64,000 bases of DNA, from positions 3,658,001-3,722,000 of the forward strand of contig JAGKQI010000105.1 of NCBI GenBank assembly GCA_018806915.1. Direction: 5' to 3'. The DNA comes from Phytophthora colocasiae (Eukaryota > Oomycota > Peronosporomycetes > Peronosporales > Peronosporaceae). Position numbers and translations under genes: made by a program. Under the pieces are notes generated by a model, which was not told the origin of the DNA, ran no database searches, and saw nothing but the letters and a program-made list of their open reading frames with translations. This document shows, in pieces, positions 44,016 through 56,609 of this stretch. Positions within the stretch are counted from its first letter, which is position 1. Every line of letters starts with the position of its first letter.

Positions 44016-45469
44016 CTAAGTGGTATCCTTCGATACCTCCCGACGCTGACTCCAGTCCGGACCAACGTTGCGCTTGTAACCGTAGTCGAACACCAGTTCT
44101 TCACCCACCGCGATGTCGCACAGCGCCCAGATGGTGATGTGGTGTACACCACTCACACTCACCACCTTCGCCGTGCAATTCGGAGTATCGCCCTCGTGGT
44201 TGATGAACTTGCTCTTGTTGCCGTCCCGAAGCGCATCCAGCACGGCATCTTCGTTGAGATCGAACAAATAACTCATTTCCATCTTGTCGTAGATCAGACC
44301 TCTACGTTCGGCCTCGTCCTGCGACAGCACCGCGCCGTTGTACTCGTACACAAATTCGCTCGCTAGAATACGCTCTAGCGCGTACATGCCGTATCCATGG
44401 ATGGATGAAAAACTCATGCCCAACCTTTTGTGCCTCCTACGGATCACGTTCATATTGCCACACGTCGTGCGTGCGCACGTGCCATCCATAACGGTACTGT
44501 ACACCGCCAACTCGCTCGCCCCGCACGACACACACACATCCGGGTCACATTCGCGCAGAGCTGTAAAGCATGGGCACTTACTCGTACGACATTCACCTGG
44601 TGAACATGAACAACCTTCAAACCTGTCGACAGAACACACACAGACTAGTCAGCCCTCCCAGTCTCACCCCCAACCAAAGGCCTTTGTCGTCACGAACGAC
44701 ACAGCGCTGAAGCTGCACTCGACGTGATCGTTCAATACTTGGGCGATCATCGCCAGACCACCATCTGACACTGACATACTGCTGTGCACTGCAGCGCGTA
44801 CCTATTCGGACAGTCACGAGAACAAGCGCACGCCTTCTCGCACATGTGGTCACGTTTCATGCAAGAACACCCCGTCGAGTCGCACATGCCCTCGTGCATG
44901 CACGGTTCGTACTCGTGGTTCGCCGTGCCGCGATCCTGCAGGCGCTGGTTGCGCGTCCGTTGCACCAACTCGTGGTTACTCCCGCCAGACCGTCGACCGC
45001 GCTTCCAATTGCGAGTACGACGACTTGCCGTACCGTATTCTCCACTGGCCTTCTCCTTCTCGATCCACTAATGCACTTCCCCACACGACACTGAACCCAC
45101 CACAGCGGCCAGCAAACACGAGTTGTCGCCCATTGTTTCACGAAGCTTTCGAAGCACACCCAGCGCCACTGCTGGTATACCGTTACCCTCATCTTTGACG
45201 ACGCTCTTCACGTCGCCAACCTTCCAGCACAGCTTGGAACAGACACTACTTGTAGACAGGAACGACCGCATCTTTCTTGTCACCAGCGGAACATGGGACG
45301 CATCCACGTACTCTGACGGATCGAGCATCGGCTTCGTGCTGTTCGTCTCTCTGCCTAGATAAACCACCTCCTCATCTGACGAGGAACCACACATCGTAAC
45401 ATCACACGCATCTTCGACAGAATCATCACCACAAGCAGCACGCGGCGCCACTCCGACTTGAGGGTACGC
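44016..45469 (-). pseudogene. E(z)-like: E(z)-like copy C', CXC-SET fragment
   Basis: Counterpart of copy C. The SET exon 44016-44620 is open and carries all SET motifs, and the 180-bp intron is intact. Partial exon 3 runs from 44801 to 45469 and has one nonsense change: CAG to TAG at about 45068-45070 in the context EVH-stop-WIEKEK. An internal Met after the stop could give a CXC-SET product of under 300 residues. The fragment is bounded at 45469 by the truncated E2 LTR. Confidence 0.85.
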
Positions 45470-45474
45470 TGACA

Positions 45475-45830
45475 GCGGCAAGAACACACTTCACAGATCT
45501 GTGTGTGACACATCGTATCACACACGTTAAATGTACCCATGTGAGGGCAGTCAGCTCAGAGCCACACATTGTATTTTTGATTAGGATTTAGTATGCTAGA
45601 TACTGAATCCGTTACCTATAGGACTAGGGCAAAAAAAGTCAATACAATTCAGTTTGCCTTTTACATAATTAGTGTCAGTCCTTTATTATAGGGAAAGTGA
45701 TTCTGTGAGTCCCATATTTAGTGGATCACTGGGTTCTTGTATAGAACTGAAGGCCAGCGCTTAGCAAGCGAGACTCTACGAGTCAACTAAACTTCCTCTG
45801 TGTGGTGCACGGCTACGCAGCCTCGCTGCA
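45475..45830 (+). repeat. E2 5' LTR, truncated
   Basis: Lacks about 60 bp at its start, and ends CCTCGCTGCA followed by TCTGGTAGCAC (primer-binding-like). Confidence 0.85.
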
Positions 45831-45887
45831 TCTGGTAGCACTTGTAGTCAATCCAACTCCTGAGTCGAAGACTGTTTCTCTGTGAAA

Positions 45888-46774
45888 ATGGAGGAAGAAG
45901 CATACGCTCACTTGACTCCGAGTCAGCGGGACACGCTTAACAAGCTTACGTCCTTGCTGGGCCCTGAAGGTATGGCGCACCTTGCGTCTCAAGGGCCGGA
46001 GGCCGTCAACGCGCGCCTGGAGGCATTTGCCTCGTACGAGAACGCTCTCGTTGAGCACATTCAGCGGAATGTAAAAGGAGTTAATCCCGCTCCGAGAGCT
46101 AAGCCCGTCACGCTCAGCGTGAAGACCTTTCACGGGCACGAAGGAGAGAACCTCCTATTGTGGACCCGAGAGGTCGAAATGGCCATGGGGGCCGCTATGC
46201 TCCAGTTGGAAGGCCAACGCGTGGCGTTCGCCATCTCTAAGCTCGAAGGTCGAGCACGAGAATGGCCTTGACGTCTGGGACGTCGGTAGAAATGGCCTTC
46301 CCCACTTGGGGTGAGCTTAAGGCCAAACTTACGCAAGTGTTTGCTCCACCTAACCAGGCGTATCGCGTGCGGTCACGCTTCCTCGCTTGCCGACAGGGCA
46401 AGAAGGACCTGGTGGACTATGTCCAAGAGCTGCGCACGCTCATTGCCGGCATGGCTGCCGATCCTCTACCTGAGATGGTCGCTGTGACCGTCTTCATGGA
46501 AGGTTTACGAGCTTGCGTGGCCAGGACGGAGGCATTCCGTCAGAGTCCTCGCAGTTTCGAGGACGCTGTCAGCGTGGCATTGAATGCTGAACACAACTTC
46601 AGCTATGCTGAAGATGAAGTAGCCGAGCTACGAACTGCGGTGCAGCGTATGAGCACCCGCCGGTGCTACACGTGTGGTAGTCCCACACATCTGAGGCCCA
46701 ACTGCCCTCTGCGCAAGGAGCGCGCCGGCCAGAATGGCCGCAACCCTGCCCAGGGAAACTCCGGCTCCCAGTAG
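45888..46774 (+). pseudogene. E2 Gag (one frameshift)
   Basis: The ATG at 45888 gives [17 protein letters not shown]. The same one-base deletion as in E3 lies at about 46266 (GRAREWP-stop). The second frame ends after the CCHC knuckle at TAG 46772. Relative to E3 it lacks about 25 residues between the gag core and the SYAEDEVAELR segment. Confidence 0.85.
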
Positions 46775-46812
46775 ACGCGGGGCGGCCTACTGGGGAAGAA
46801 CTGAGTTCTGCA

Positions 46813-47831
46813 GTGCGGGAGAAGTACTGGGGCTCAGCCCCGAAGAGCTCCGTGCTCTTGAATACGGGACGTGTGAGCAAGCAGGGCTTGCTGGTCGTCC
46901 AGGTGGACGTGAAAGGTTTTGAGAAGCCATGGATCGTGTTGATCGATTCGGGGGCGTCTGACAAGTACGTCAGACGCTCCACCGTTGAGGGTAGTCAGCA
47001 ATATGCTGAGGCGCTTCGAGCGCGAAGAGGTGACACCGTCATTGTCCGTCTAGCGACGGGCGTCCGTGTCACGGTAGCCAAGGTCCCCATGGACCTGCGT
47101 CTGAAGTTCTTAGACTTCGATAGCGTAGAACGCTGCTTGGTCTTGGACCTGGATTCGAGGTACGGCCTCATCCTTGGTATGGCGTGGCTGGAGCGTCACG
47201 AGCCATGGATCGATTGGAGGTCGAAGACCTTAGGTGCTACGCACTTCAATCCTAGTGGAGCTTTGGCGAGTCATGAACCCACCTCTGCTAGGAAGCAGAA
47301 GCTGTATTGGCGCAAGCATCGAGCCGAGTCGGTTATGATGCTGGAATTCGGTGTGTCCGAGTTAGTGGACAGCACCGAGTGCGAGGACCGCAGTCCTGTT
47401 GAGCGCGTAGCTCTGGTTGACAGTGAGTCAACGTGTGGGCAAAGCTCACGTAACCCCTGTGGGGCGGCACGTACGCCGGTCATGAACCTTCACTGGATGC
47501 CGATGACATCGGTCCTTCCCAGGCCGTGAACTGTGGGGCGACACGTACGCCGTCGAGTGATACTGGTCGTGGACCAAGTCGATCGCTGAGTGTCTCTGAC
47601 ACTGGACCTGTTACGGTCATTGATTGTGCAGCGGCACGTACTGCGCTGAGCGACATCGGTCATCGACCGAGTGGATCGCTGAGTGTCTCTGACACTGGGC
47701 CGGGTGAGTCCGAAACCTGTGCGACGGCACGTACTCCGTCGAGTAGACGTTCGTCGAGTAGACGTTCGTCGGCTAGACGACGACGTCGTAAGGCCCTTTG
47801 GTCGAGACGCTCTGCGTCGAGTCATCCGTGA
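46813..47831 (+). pseudogene. E2 aspartic protease and linker
   Basis: The protease has LIDSGASDKYV (catalytic DSG kept) and LILGMAWLERHEPWIDW. The frame 46813-47529 shifts to 47526-47831 through a deletion in the Ser/Thr-rich linker relative to E3. A private duplication of a 15-bp unit (SSRRS) lies near 47750. Confidence 0.8.
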
Positions 47832-50125
47832 CGTCGAGTGCCGACGTACAGGAGGGCTGTGAGCAGCTATACACTCTGGTTGATGGGGTGGACGGCAGTG
47901 CCGAAGGCAGCGTCCTGCTGGACGAGCTGCCGAGTGTTGACAAACTCCTTGAGCTAGAGGAGATGTCGTTCGCCGACTTTGGCGATACTTTGAAGACTGG
48001 CGAGCTCGCCGAGGTGGTCATCGTTCGACCTGAAGAAGAGTTAAACTCATCGTCCGTCGTGGACGAGTCCGTCTTGGCCAGGGTCAAGACCGCGTTGAAC
48101 GCCAGGAGTGGATCGGAGATCCTCAAGAACCCCTCGGATCCCTTCTACTCCTTGCTGAAGGAATATGGAGACGTTGTCTCGAAGGAACCACTGAGTGGCC
48201 TGCCTCCTGACCGAGGCGTTCGTCACGAGATCGACGTAGTTCCCGAAACTAAATACTGCGTGGCCCGGCAGTGGCCTCTTCTCAAAGAGCAATGCGACGT
48301 CATTGACACCTTATTCCGTGAGAAGCACGCTGCAGGTCTCGTGCGCGAGAGCAAGTCTTCGCACTCCGCGCCAACGTTCTGTGGCAGAAAGCCGAATGGC
48401 AAGTGGCGTATCGTTCACGCTTTTAACAAGCTCAACGCTGCCACGATTCCGGCGCAGACGCCGATTCCTAGGAAGGATGTTCTTCAGAACAACATGGTGG
48501 GCTATGTATAGTGCACTCGACAAAGTCGATGGCTACTTTCAGCTGCTCATGCGAGCTAGTGATATCCCGCTTACAGCGGTGAGTACCCCGAGCGGTATGC
48601 TCTGGGAATGGCTCGTAATGCCCGAAGGGCTCTCGAACGCTCCTGCCACGTTCAATCGTCTAGTGACGCAGCTGTTCAGGCCCCTGCGGGCATTCGCACA
48701 GACGTATTTCGACGACGTGTTCGTCCACAGTCAGGCTGAACACGGCAAGACTGACGTCGAGGTGCACGTGGAACACGTGAGAGCTGTTCTTGAGTGCATG
48801 CGCACAAACAAGTTGTACGCCAACACCGACAAGTGCGTCTTTGGCGCGGAAGAAATCTCTTTCCTAGGGTGCTCCATTGGGTAGCATGGCCTTCGTGCTG
48901 ATCCAGCAAAGATCAAGGCCATTGTGGACTGGCCGGTTCCCTTGAACCAGAAGGACTTGCGTAAGTGGCTGGGCTTGGCTAACTACTTGCATAAATACAG
49001 CGAGAACTACGCTGAGTTGGCTCGGCCACTGTCGGATCTCCTTAAGAAGGACGACGAATGGGTGTGGCGTTCTGAGCACGACAGTGCGTTCACTCGTATC
49101 AAGGATAGCCTGCTTCAGGCACCGATACTGGCGTTGCCAGACCCCGGCCATCCATTTGTTATCGTCTGTCGATCTTTCGTCAGATCGAGAAGATTCTTGG
49201 TGACGGTGTCTCCATCCCCACTGAGCGCATGTGCATGAGCCACACGCCCATGCGCGAACTGGCGGACAAGCACGCAGATGAGCTGGTGTTGGCTGTTGAC
49301 GCCTTGGACTTTGCCATCGGCAATGCGTTGCTACATGTGGATGCCGAAGGCCGCGAACGCGTCATTGCGTTTGAGTCTCGCCAGCTCAAGGCTGCTGAGA
49401 AGAACTATCCAGTTCATGACAAGGAGCTACTTGCGATGAAGTATGCTCTCGTCAAATTCAGGGTTCACCTGCTGGGATCCAAGCCGTTTGTGATCTACAC
49501 GGATCATGCGCCGCTACGCACAGCGACTCAGTCGCCTCACCTCTCGCAGAGGATGGCCCGATGGCTCTCCTTCTTTGCGGAGTACAACGTCGAGGTAAAG
49601 TACAAGCCTGGCAGGCAGAACGTCCTCGCGGACGCGTTATCGCGTCGCCCGGACTATGAGTTATCTCATGTCACCTCGGTGACGTCGTCCGTGACGGACA
49701 TGGTTCGAACCGCGTATGCTCAGGACGTCTCTTGTGTCGCGCTGCTTCAAGCTCTAGGGAGCGATGAGTTCAAGGGCTCAAAGATGACTCTGTCACGATG
49801 CCTAAAAGCGAGCCTCCAACGCTATAGCCTGGAAGGCGGTCTGCTGTACTACAGCACGGGTCAGGATGACCCTCCACGTGTGGCGGTTCCTCACGATGAG
49901 CACCTGAAGTATCGTATCCTCTATGAGGCTCACGACACGCCCACAAGCGGCTACCTCGGTCGCAAAAAGACCTATGGCTCGGTTAGCTCCATGTACTGGT
50001 GGCCGAAGCAGGTCAAGTGGGTCAGCACCTACGTGCACATGTGCGAGACGTGTCAACGGGTTAAACCCTCGCCGCATGCGGCGGCGCCACTGGCGAGCTT
50101 GCCTGTACCATCTGGGTGTTGGTAG
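47798..50125 (+). pseudogene. E2 reverse transcriptase, RNase H, integrase zinc-binding region
   Basis: Linker and first RT block 47798-48511 (KPNGKWRIVHAFNKLN), family frameshift at NNMVGYV, then 48490-48884 with YFDDVFVHSQ. E2 keeps a Lys codon (AAA) where E1 and E3 have TAA after YSALD. A TAG at 48882 (IGW to IG-stop context), then 48924-49170. RNase H is broken by the 127-bp insertion, and the rest continues 49229-50125 with FESRQLKAAEKNYPVHDKEL and the HHCC-type CETCQRVKPSPH, ending at the family TAG (GCW-stop). Confidence 0.8.
49170..49297 (+). other. 127-bp foreign insertion in RNase H (E2)
   Basis: Same insertion as in E1 (12977-13103), between GTCTGT and TGACGCC; absent from E3. Confidence 0.7.
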
Positions 50126-50128
50126 TCC

Positions 50129-51506
50129 ATGAGGATGGCCTTTGTGTTTGGCCCGCTGAAGGACTCGGCGGGCAACACGGGCGTGGTGGTCTTTGTTGAC
50201 CGTCTGAGCAAGATGGCTCACCTGGCGGCTGTGCCGGACACCGTCGATGGCGCTGGGACAGCGACGATATTTATTGATCGGGTCTTCCGCCAGCATAGGC
50301 TGCCAGAGACCATTGTCTTGGATCGAGACCCCCGTTTCACGGGTCACTTCTGGACGTCCGTCTTTAAAATGCTTGGCCCTCGACTGGACATGTCCACGGC
50401 GGATCATCCGCAGACCGACGGTCAGACCGAGCGCGTAAATCGCGTCCTGGAGGACATCCTCCGCAGCGTATGCGCTGAAACGCCGAAGCGTTGGAGCGCT
50501 ATGCTCCCTCTCGTTGAGTTCTTAATGAACAATGCGGTGCATGCCTCGACAGGCTTCACCCCGTTCTACGTGAACGGCTTTGCGCATCCGCGCGTCCCGC
50601 TCACTCCGCCACGCGGTGGCCTAGGGCTTAGTGGGGGAGAGGCTGTGCCGTCGCTCGACTCCGAGCTTGCTGATATCAGCCCTTCTGCTGTGCGTAAACA
50701 AGTCGATGACTTCCTCTCGACGAGATTTAGCGCATTACGCCGTGTGCGTGACGCGATGGCTGGAAGCCAAGACGTTCAAAAAGAACAAGCTGATGCAAAA
50801 GGCAGAGACAATGTGCGGGAATTTAAGGTCGGTGACCAAGTTTCATTAAATGCTAAGAGCCTACATACACATGCAGTGTCGGCCGTCTTTACGACGAAGT
50901 TGCGCCCGCGCTTTATCGGACCGTTCACGGTCGTGGTCAAGAAGGGCCTGGCATACACGGTGGACTTGCCGAAGCGGATGCGAACACATCCCGTGTTCTA
51001 CGTCGGCTTACTCAAGCCATATCGGGACCACGCGGGGGTGAGCGCGCGGCCTGCATCATCTGCAGCAGCATCGCCACCTGACCCCGCAGCTCCGCGAGCT
51101 GAAGCTCTTGCTGATGCTGTCGAGCGGTCAGGGACCAAGGCTCCTCGAGCCACGCCACTAGGCTCTCGACCTCCTCCAAGTCGGGCATGCGAATGCCACA
51201 CGCGCTCCATGGTCTCTTGTAGAAACTAAGTCTGACTCTGGAGAATTTTGATAGAGTGATCGAGCTGATACCAAGCGCGCAGTGCCAAATAATGGTCGTC
51301 ACACTCATCGAGTATCGCGTACCGCAGCGAATCGGCCTCCTCCGCCGTTGCTCGATGAGCAGGGGACTCCCCACTACCACGTGGAGCGCCTGATGGCGCG
51401 TCGTCGCCACCGTGGTCAAAACCAGTATCTGGTAAAGTGGCGTGGGTATCCTCACACCCAAAAAATCGTGGGTGTTCCAGGGGCCCCTGAGGCAGGACTG
51501 TCCTGA
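50129..51506 (+). pseudogene. E2 integrase core and chromodomain
   Basis: Integrase frame 50129-51229 with VDRLSKMAH, LDRDPRFTGHFW and HPQTDGQTERVNR. The chromodomain begins at 51380 (QNQYLVKWRGYPHTQ) but is cut by the same frameshift as E1. The core is intact; fusion to the rest of Pol is lost. Confidence 0.8.
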
Positions 51507-52719
51507 CGTCGTGGACGCTTTTGATCGCGGAGATCGGAGGCGCCCGAAGGGCTCGAGGTCGACCACTCGGTCGACACCCGCTTCTCACCACTAGTGTGAG
51601 AAGCTGACGGACTAGCCGCTGAGCTCAGGCTCTGGTGCTGGCACAGCCAGTGAGTCTCCTCCGGAGACTGGAAGAGCGTTGGTGGCCTGAGAGGCAGGTG
51701 CCACTGCCGTTGTGTGACGAGGAAAGCGGCCGGGTCGCACGCGTAGCTTCGCGTACTGGAAGAGCAGACCTCGAGCGAGGCGGACGTCCACCTCGGAGCA
51801 GCTCTCCATGAGCCGACCGAACGACACGAGCTTCCGCGAAGCTTCGGGCCAGGTGGCCACATGGACCATGTAGTCCATGGTAGTCTCTCCGGTCTGGAGA
51901 AGGAGTGGGTAGGTCCTCATCTGAGGCACAGACTCCCGTCGGCGTTGCTTATCCAAGCGTTGCCGATACTCGGCGAGTGTGCATACCTGCGGGGTCAGGG
52001 AACGCTCGTGGAGCCCTAGTCGTTGCTGGGTCTCAGCCACTGTGCGTAACCGTGCAGATTTGGCTGTTCCATTAGCTGCTTCACCTGATCGGCAGGATCC
52101 CGAGGCTCGAAGCCGTAGTCGCGCCGCGACGAGGTCCCCAAGATGTTCCGAGGAACCGGGCGACGCGACTCTGGAGCGCTGCTCAATAAAGCCTCTTGCG
52201 CCGCGAGGGTCCCTCAAAGAACGGATTAGGCTGTCGCAGCTGTCGGGGAAGCCCATAACGACGCGGATCGCGTGGGGAGCCTAGCTTCAACGTCTTGGAC
52301 AGCTGGAGACTCTCGCGAGGATACTCACGGGCATCGTCCATTACGGACTCTTCAAAGTCCACTTCAACCTCCCCATCCTCGGAAGGAGAGCGACGTGAGT
52401 CGCGCGTCCGCGACGCTGTCTGGCGCTCGTTGACAGCCGAGTTGCCGTCGTTGCTTGCAGCCGGGCTGCCCATGAGCTGTGCTCCGTGTCGAAGGCGATA
52501 CGCCGCGAAGTACCCCTCAATCGAGAGCGTGGGAGGAGCCGAGGGCTCGCGCGAGGAAGCGTTAGGACGCTGGTGCGGGGACGCCAGGACACGGGACACC
52601 CGTGGAACTGTAGCCTCGCACGGGTGAATCGGAGAATGTGCTCGTTGAGCAAGCACACACGCGCACTCTCGTGGAGAGATCCTGATTAGCGGAAAGTTGC
52701 CGATGACAGGCCTTGACAA
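51226..52719 (-). pseudogene. Antisense ORF of Gypsy E2, broken
   Basis: Almost identical to the E1 counterpart: pieces 52719-52183, 52256-51612 and 51591-51226, with the C-terminal coiled-coil-like segment (LTARQHQQELQLAELRGQVA) on to about 51012. Breaks coincide with those in E1, so they predate the duplication. Confidence 0.6.
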
Positions 52720-52774
52720 GGCAGTTGTCCCGGCAGTTGTGAATACTTCGTATCCACGGTTTGGTGGGGGAGGG

Positions 52775-54097
52775 TGTAACGGTGTTACACGGCGCTGCGT
52801 GCCTTGACTACATTTGGTGTGGTAGGCACCGGCAAGGACACACTTCTCAGATCTGTGTGTGACACATCGTATATCTCAAACGTCACATGTACCCATGTGA
52901 GGGCAGTCAGCTCAGAGCCACACATTGCATTTTTGATTAGGATTTAGTATACTAGATACTGGATCCGTTACATTTAGGATTAGGGCAAAAAAGTCAATAC
53001 AATTCAGTTTGCATTTTACATGATTACCGACTTCCTCTGTTCATTACTGACGCCTGCTTATAACTGACATTGCCGCTAGCCCAATCAAATCACAGAACTG
53101 CATTCCTTCATTCATTACTGACAGCATTTTCGCTTTGCGTGCTTGTCTTCAGAATTAAATTGGCGCCATGCCTCGCAAGCGCCAAGCATTCTCGGCAGGT
53201 GAGAAGCTGAAAATGCTATCCGCCTGGGTGGAATGTGGTGATATAAATGTTGTTATTGCCACATTCTTCCCAGGGCTGGATTCCTTTGCCCACGAGCAGC
53301 GACGCAAGCTTCTCTACCAGTGGCGCAAACGACTTGGCCACATCGAGGCCGCATGCAAATCCGTCAAATGCCGCCGCAAGAAGAAGGGATGACTTCTCCA
53401 GCCACTGGACCGAAGAAGTCATCGCATACGCTGCATCAATCAACGTGGTGCTGATGAAGGTGCCTCCGAGTGCAACCGCAGTTTCGCAACCGGCAGATGT
53501 GGCTTGAATAAGCCGCTCAAGGACAAAATGCGTGGCTACTGGGTTGAAGATCTACGTACGCAGCTCAGGAATTGAGTGCCTGGCGAGCCCTTCAAGATGA
53601 CCGCCCCCGATCGAACCACCGTGGCAAGGTGGATCGACACGGCGTGGAACGAGCTCAGCGCAAACACAATCACTGCTGGCTATTCAAAGGCTGGACTCGA
53701 CGTGACCGAGGTCGATCTAGTCGCCAGTGATTTGGTGGACGAGCTGGCGCGCCTAAATCTTATTGTTCGCTCTGTAGGACAGGTAGTTGACGATAGAGAC
53801 TTCGAGAGTTGTGAGAACTGCGATAGTATTCTTAATGAAGCTTGAGCAATTACGTTGGGAAACATTGCATTTGTTACGTCTTTTTTATGCATTCTTACAG
53901 ATCAACATCGCTGTCAGCAATGAACAGAGGAAGTCGGTAGTGTCAGTCCTTTATTAAAGGGACACTGATTCTGTGAGTCCCATATTTAGTGGATCACTGG
54001 GTTCTTATATAGAACTGAAGGCCAGCGCCTAGCAAGCAAGACTCTACGAGTCAACTAAACTTCCTCGTGTGGTGCATGGCTACGCAGCCCCGCTGCA
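52775..54097 (+). repeat. E2 3' LTR with nested pogo remnant
   Basis: Polypurine tract GGTGGGGGAGGG, then TGTAACGGTGTTACACGG; ends CCGCTGCA at 54097. Interrupted at 53027-53937. Confidence 0.85.
53027..53937 (+). mobile_element. Internally deleted pogo-type element in E2 LTR
   Basis: 911 bp. TA target duplication at 53025-53026 and 53938-53939. The inverted repeats are intact here: CCGACTTCCTCTGTTCATT at both ends, extending with one mismatch. The N-terminal transposase remnant is 53168-53392 (MPRKRQAFSAGEKLKML). The C-terminal remnant (PSATAVSQPADVA, NKPLKDKMRGYWVE) has an extra stop near 53575. The catalytic centre is deleted. Confidence 0.85.
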
Positions 54098-54157
54098 TGG
54101 GACGCATCCACGTACTCTGACGGATCGAGCATCGACTTCATGCTGTTCGTCTCTCTG
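54098..54157 (-). pseudogene. E(z)-like: 60-bp E(z) exon-3 sliver next to E2
   Basis: Same junction as 17892-17951. Confidence 0.8.
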
Positions 54158-55449
54158 ACATGCTGCTAATTACGATTTTCGTGTGGAACATGGACGTTAA
54201 TCTGTGATGTGATTGAATATACACTGGATTGTGGGAGAAAGGGGATATGGGACGAGGTTATGTCCCGTGCGACAATATGATGGATCTGTGGAAGAAAAAT
54301 GAATTTATTTTAACCTTCACCTGTACTGCAAAGGGGCCCAAGAGATCAGAAGTGTTCCTCGGAAAAGTGCACAAACTCCGAGAGACAACAACACTCAGTC
54401 TGATCACCGGACTTTCCCCGATGATGAGTACTATAGGTTGGCAGAAAGTCTCTCAGAAGAACGTATCTCAGAGAGACCTCATCCCGTTGCCGTCCTGTGT
54501 GACGATGATTGTTCAAGGATCGTACTTATACCCACAAGATACCAAGTATCGCGCACCAGACGTAGCGCACCCCGCGCATATCCCAATTGGACTTCGTGTG
54601 TTGCAGCGTACGTGTTCCGCACCCCGAAAACACCCATGGATTTCTGGTATCATACATGAAAACCTAATATCACATCATGGAAGTCTGACGAACATGAGTC
54701 CGACGTACATGAGTCTGATGAACATGACTCTGGTAAACAAGTCTGATGTGCCCGGCTTATACACAAGCAATATTCCAGACATTACCAGACTCCGATGTAC
54801 AGACTCCGATGTACAAGACTCTGATGATCAGGCCCCAGTGTCACGACTCTGGTATTACGACTCGGATGTACAGGATACCAGACTCTGACACTCTGAAGTC
54901 CACCCCATACTGAAACCAAGTGTATTTAACACGACCTCACGCAATCAAGTGACACGCAACCTGTTCATCCCTGTAATGATGTCATAAGTGTCGACTCGAC
55001 AAGATCTGCAGCATCGACTACCATAGTGAATCCATGTGAAGGATTCCTGAGTTATACTGAGACCAAGTGTACCTGCGAATATGGAAGACAGAAGACAGAA
55101 GAGAGAAGAGAGAGAGAGAGGAAGAGAGAGAAGATAGATAATCAGAGTTCAATTTACCTTGTTAGGACAAGTGCTATCTGCCTGTTGCTTCTCGTAAGTA
55201 CTAGGCCGCAGCCAGACTACGTGCTGTGTGATCTCTCACCGATCAAACCCCTTTAGGTGGAGATCAGCGTAACGTAGAGGACCCACCTATTCAATTTCCT
55301 AGTTGGGTCGTTTGTCTTGTCTCTAGCGGTAGTCCATTTCATATTGTACGTTTGGACAGGTTCTGGGAGCTAGACAGTCGCTCTCAGGACGCTCGGTAGA
55401 CTGTTGTATATAAACAATAGTACATTGGTTTATTTCCCTCTATATATTA

Positions 55450-56609
55450 AGGGGCTTCAGAGTTGCGCTGATCATGAAAACATATTCACGTAAAAGTAAA
55501 ATTAGCCAATCAGATCGATTTGCTTTTATGTCCAAAAGTTAAGTTTTTTTAACGCTCGAAGCGAGTCAAAACGACCTGAGCACCTTACTTTCGTTTCCTT
55601 TGCAGGAAGCGCACCCAGTTCGCACTGGCCTAAGATTCGCCGTGGCACCAACTCCTGCGCGCAGATGGCTCCCAAGGGGTTAGGCAGAAGACGTCCAGTA
55701 AGCTGGGAGAAGGACGGCGTCAACGGCGGCCTCTCAAGTGTCGAAATCATCCTTAGGTGGATATCAACGGAGGGAAACCTGCAGAGATAGCGAGGAGACG
55801 CTCACGGCGGCAAGACCAAGAAGGCATTGGCGACTGAAATTGCTGGGTTCATCGAGAAGGCTGGTATCTAAGGCAGAACATACAAAGGTACATACTTATA
55901 AACCTCCTCTATCCTCGCACGTATCTCCTCGCACTTATCAGCATCTGGCCACACTACAGCACGTGATTCGAGATCAACAAGATCATAAATGTAGCGATCC
56001 GTGAAGACCTCGATTGTGCCTTCTGCACAGTGAAAGTGTCTAGCCAGCTTTCCAAGGGAAGCCACATTGCGATCACATCCAAATGAATACAGAGAAACCA
56101 ACAAATGGCACTATACACGTGTCTGAAGATTGTTAGACTCGTTGTAGAAGACCGGATTATTCTGAATCAACTCCATAATTTGCGTGAACTGCAACCTCGT
56201 AACTCGAAAGTCTTCTTTAAACCTCTTATCATCGAGCTTATTGAGCCAATAGTCCAGCGCATCAGGAGCACGAGGCACTGGTTCACGCGTGTTCAGGTAG
56301 CGACCTGTTGATCATCCAGTAGGCCTCAATGAACTGCATCACTAAATCATCGTCATCATGGAGCGGGGCTGGGTCTTCCTCGTCGAAAAACCACTCAGCA
56401 CATTCAGCGAGTAACTCGGATTCCGCGTCGTAAGCTGCGCACGGCGCGCTGCCGACGCGACACCTTCGGCAGCGGTATTTATTAGCGTTGTTGGCACTTC
56501 GGACGAGGGGGGGGCTTCACGGTAAATGAAAAAGTAGCCAATCGGAGAGAGACAGACTTTTTACTTCTTTATGTCAAAAAGCGCGCACTGCTTCAACTCT
56601 GAAGCCCCT
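55450..56609 (-). mobile_element. PIF-Harbinger element, truncated transposase
   Basis: 1160 bp present only in unit II. Perfect 16-bp terminal inverted repeats AGGGGCTTCAGAGTTG. Flanking TATTA at 55445-55449 and 56610-56614 (or TTA, depending on where the end is set); unit I (around 19240) gives the empty site. The minus strand carries part of a PIF/Harbinger transposase. Confidence 0.8.
55868..56311 (-). pseudogene. PIF-Harbinger transposase N-terminal remnant
   Basis: The minus frame reads RYLNTREPVPRAPDALDYWL, then FRVTRLQFTQIMELIQNN, a TAG at about 56120, then LYSFGCDRNVASLGKLARHF and EGTIEVFTDRYIYDLV, ending RARIEEVYKY before a stop at 55868. This matches the N-terminal helix-turn-helix-like region that precedes the DDE catalytic domain in HARBI1/PIF-type transposases. 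The catalytic domain is absent, so the element depends on a transposase supplied elsewhere. Confidence 0.7.

Larger units (their letters stand above)
41268..45469. repeat. Inverted repeat (palindrome) II of the E(z) CXC-SET region
   Basis: Left arm 41268-43326 (copy B end and flank), right arm 43403-45469 (copy C'), spacer 43327-43402. Same arrangement as palindrome I but with a different, shorter spacer. Confidence 0.9.
45475..54097 (+). mobile_element. Ty3/Gypsy chromovirus E2
   Basis: Same family and position as E1 but with collinear internal order, so it shows the arrangement before E1 was scrambled. The 5' LTR is truncated at its start (45475-45830), and the 3' LTR (52775-54097) contains a pogo remnant. 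No TSD is present: flanks are E(z) copy C' on the left and a 60-bp E(z) sliver on the right, as at E1. Confidence 0.9.
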
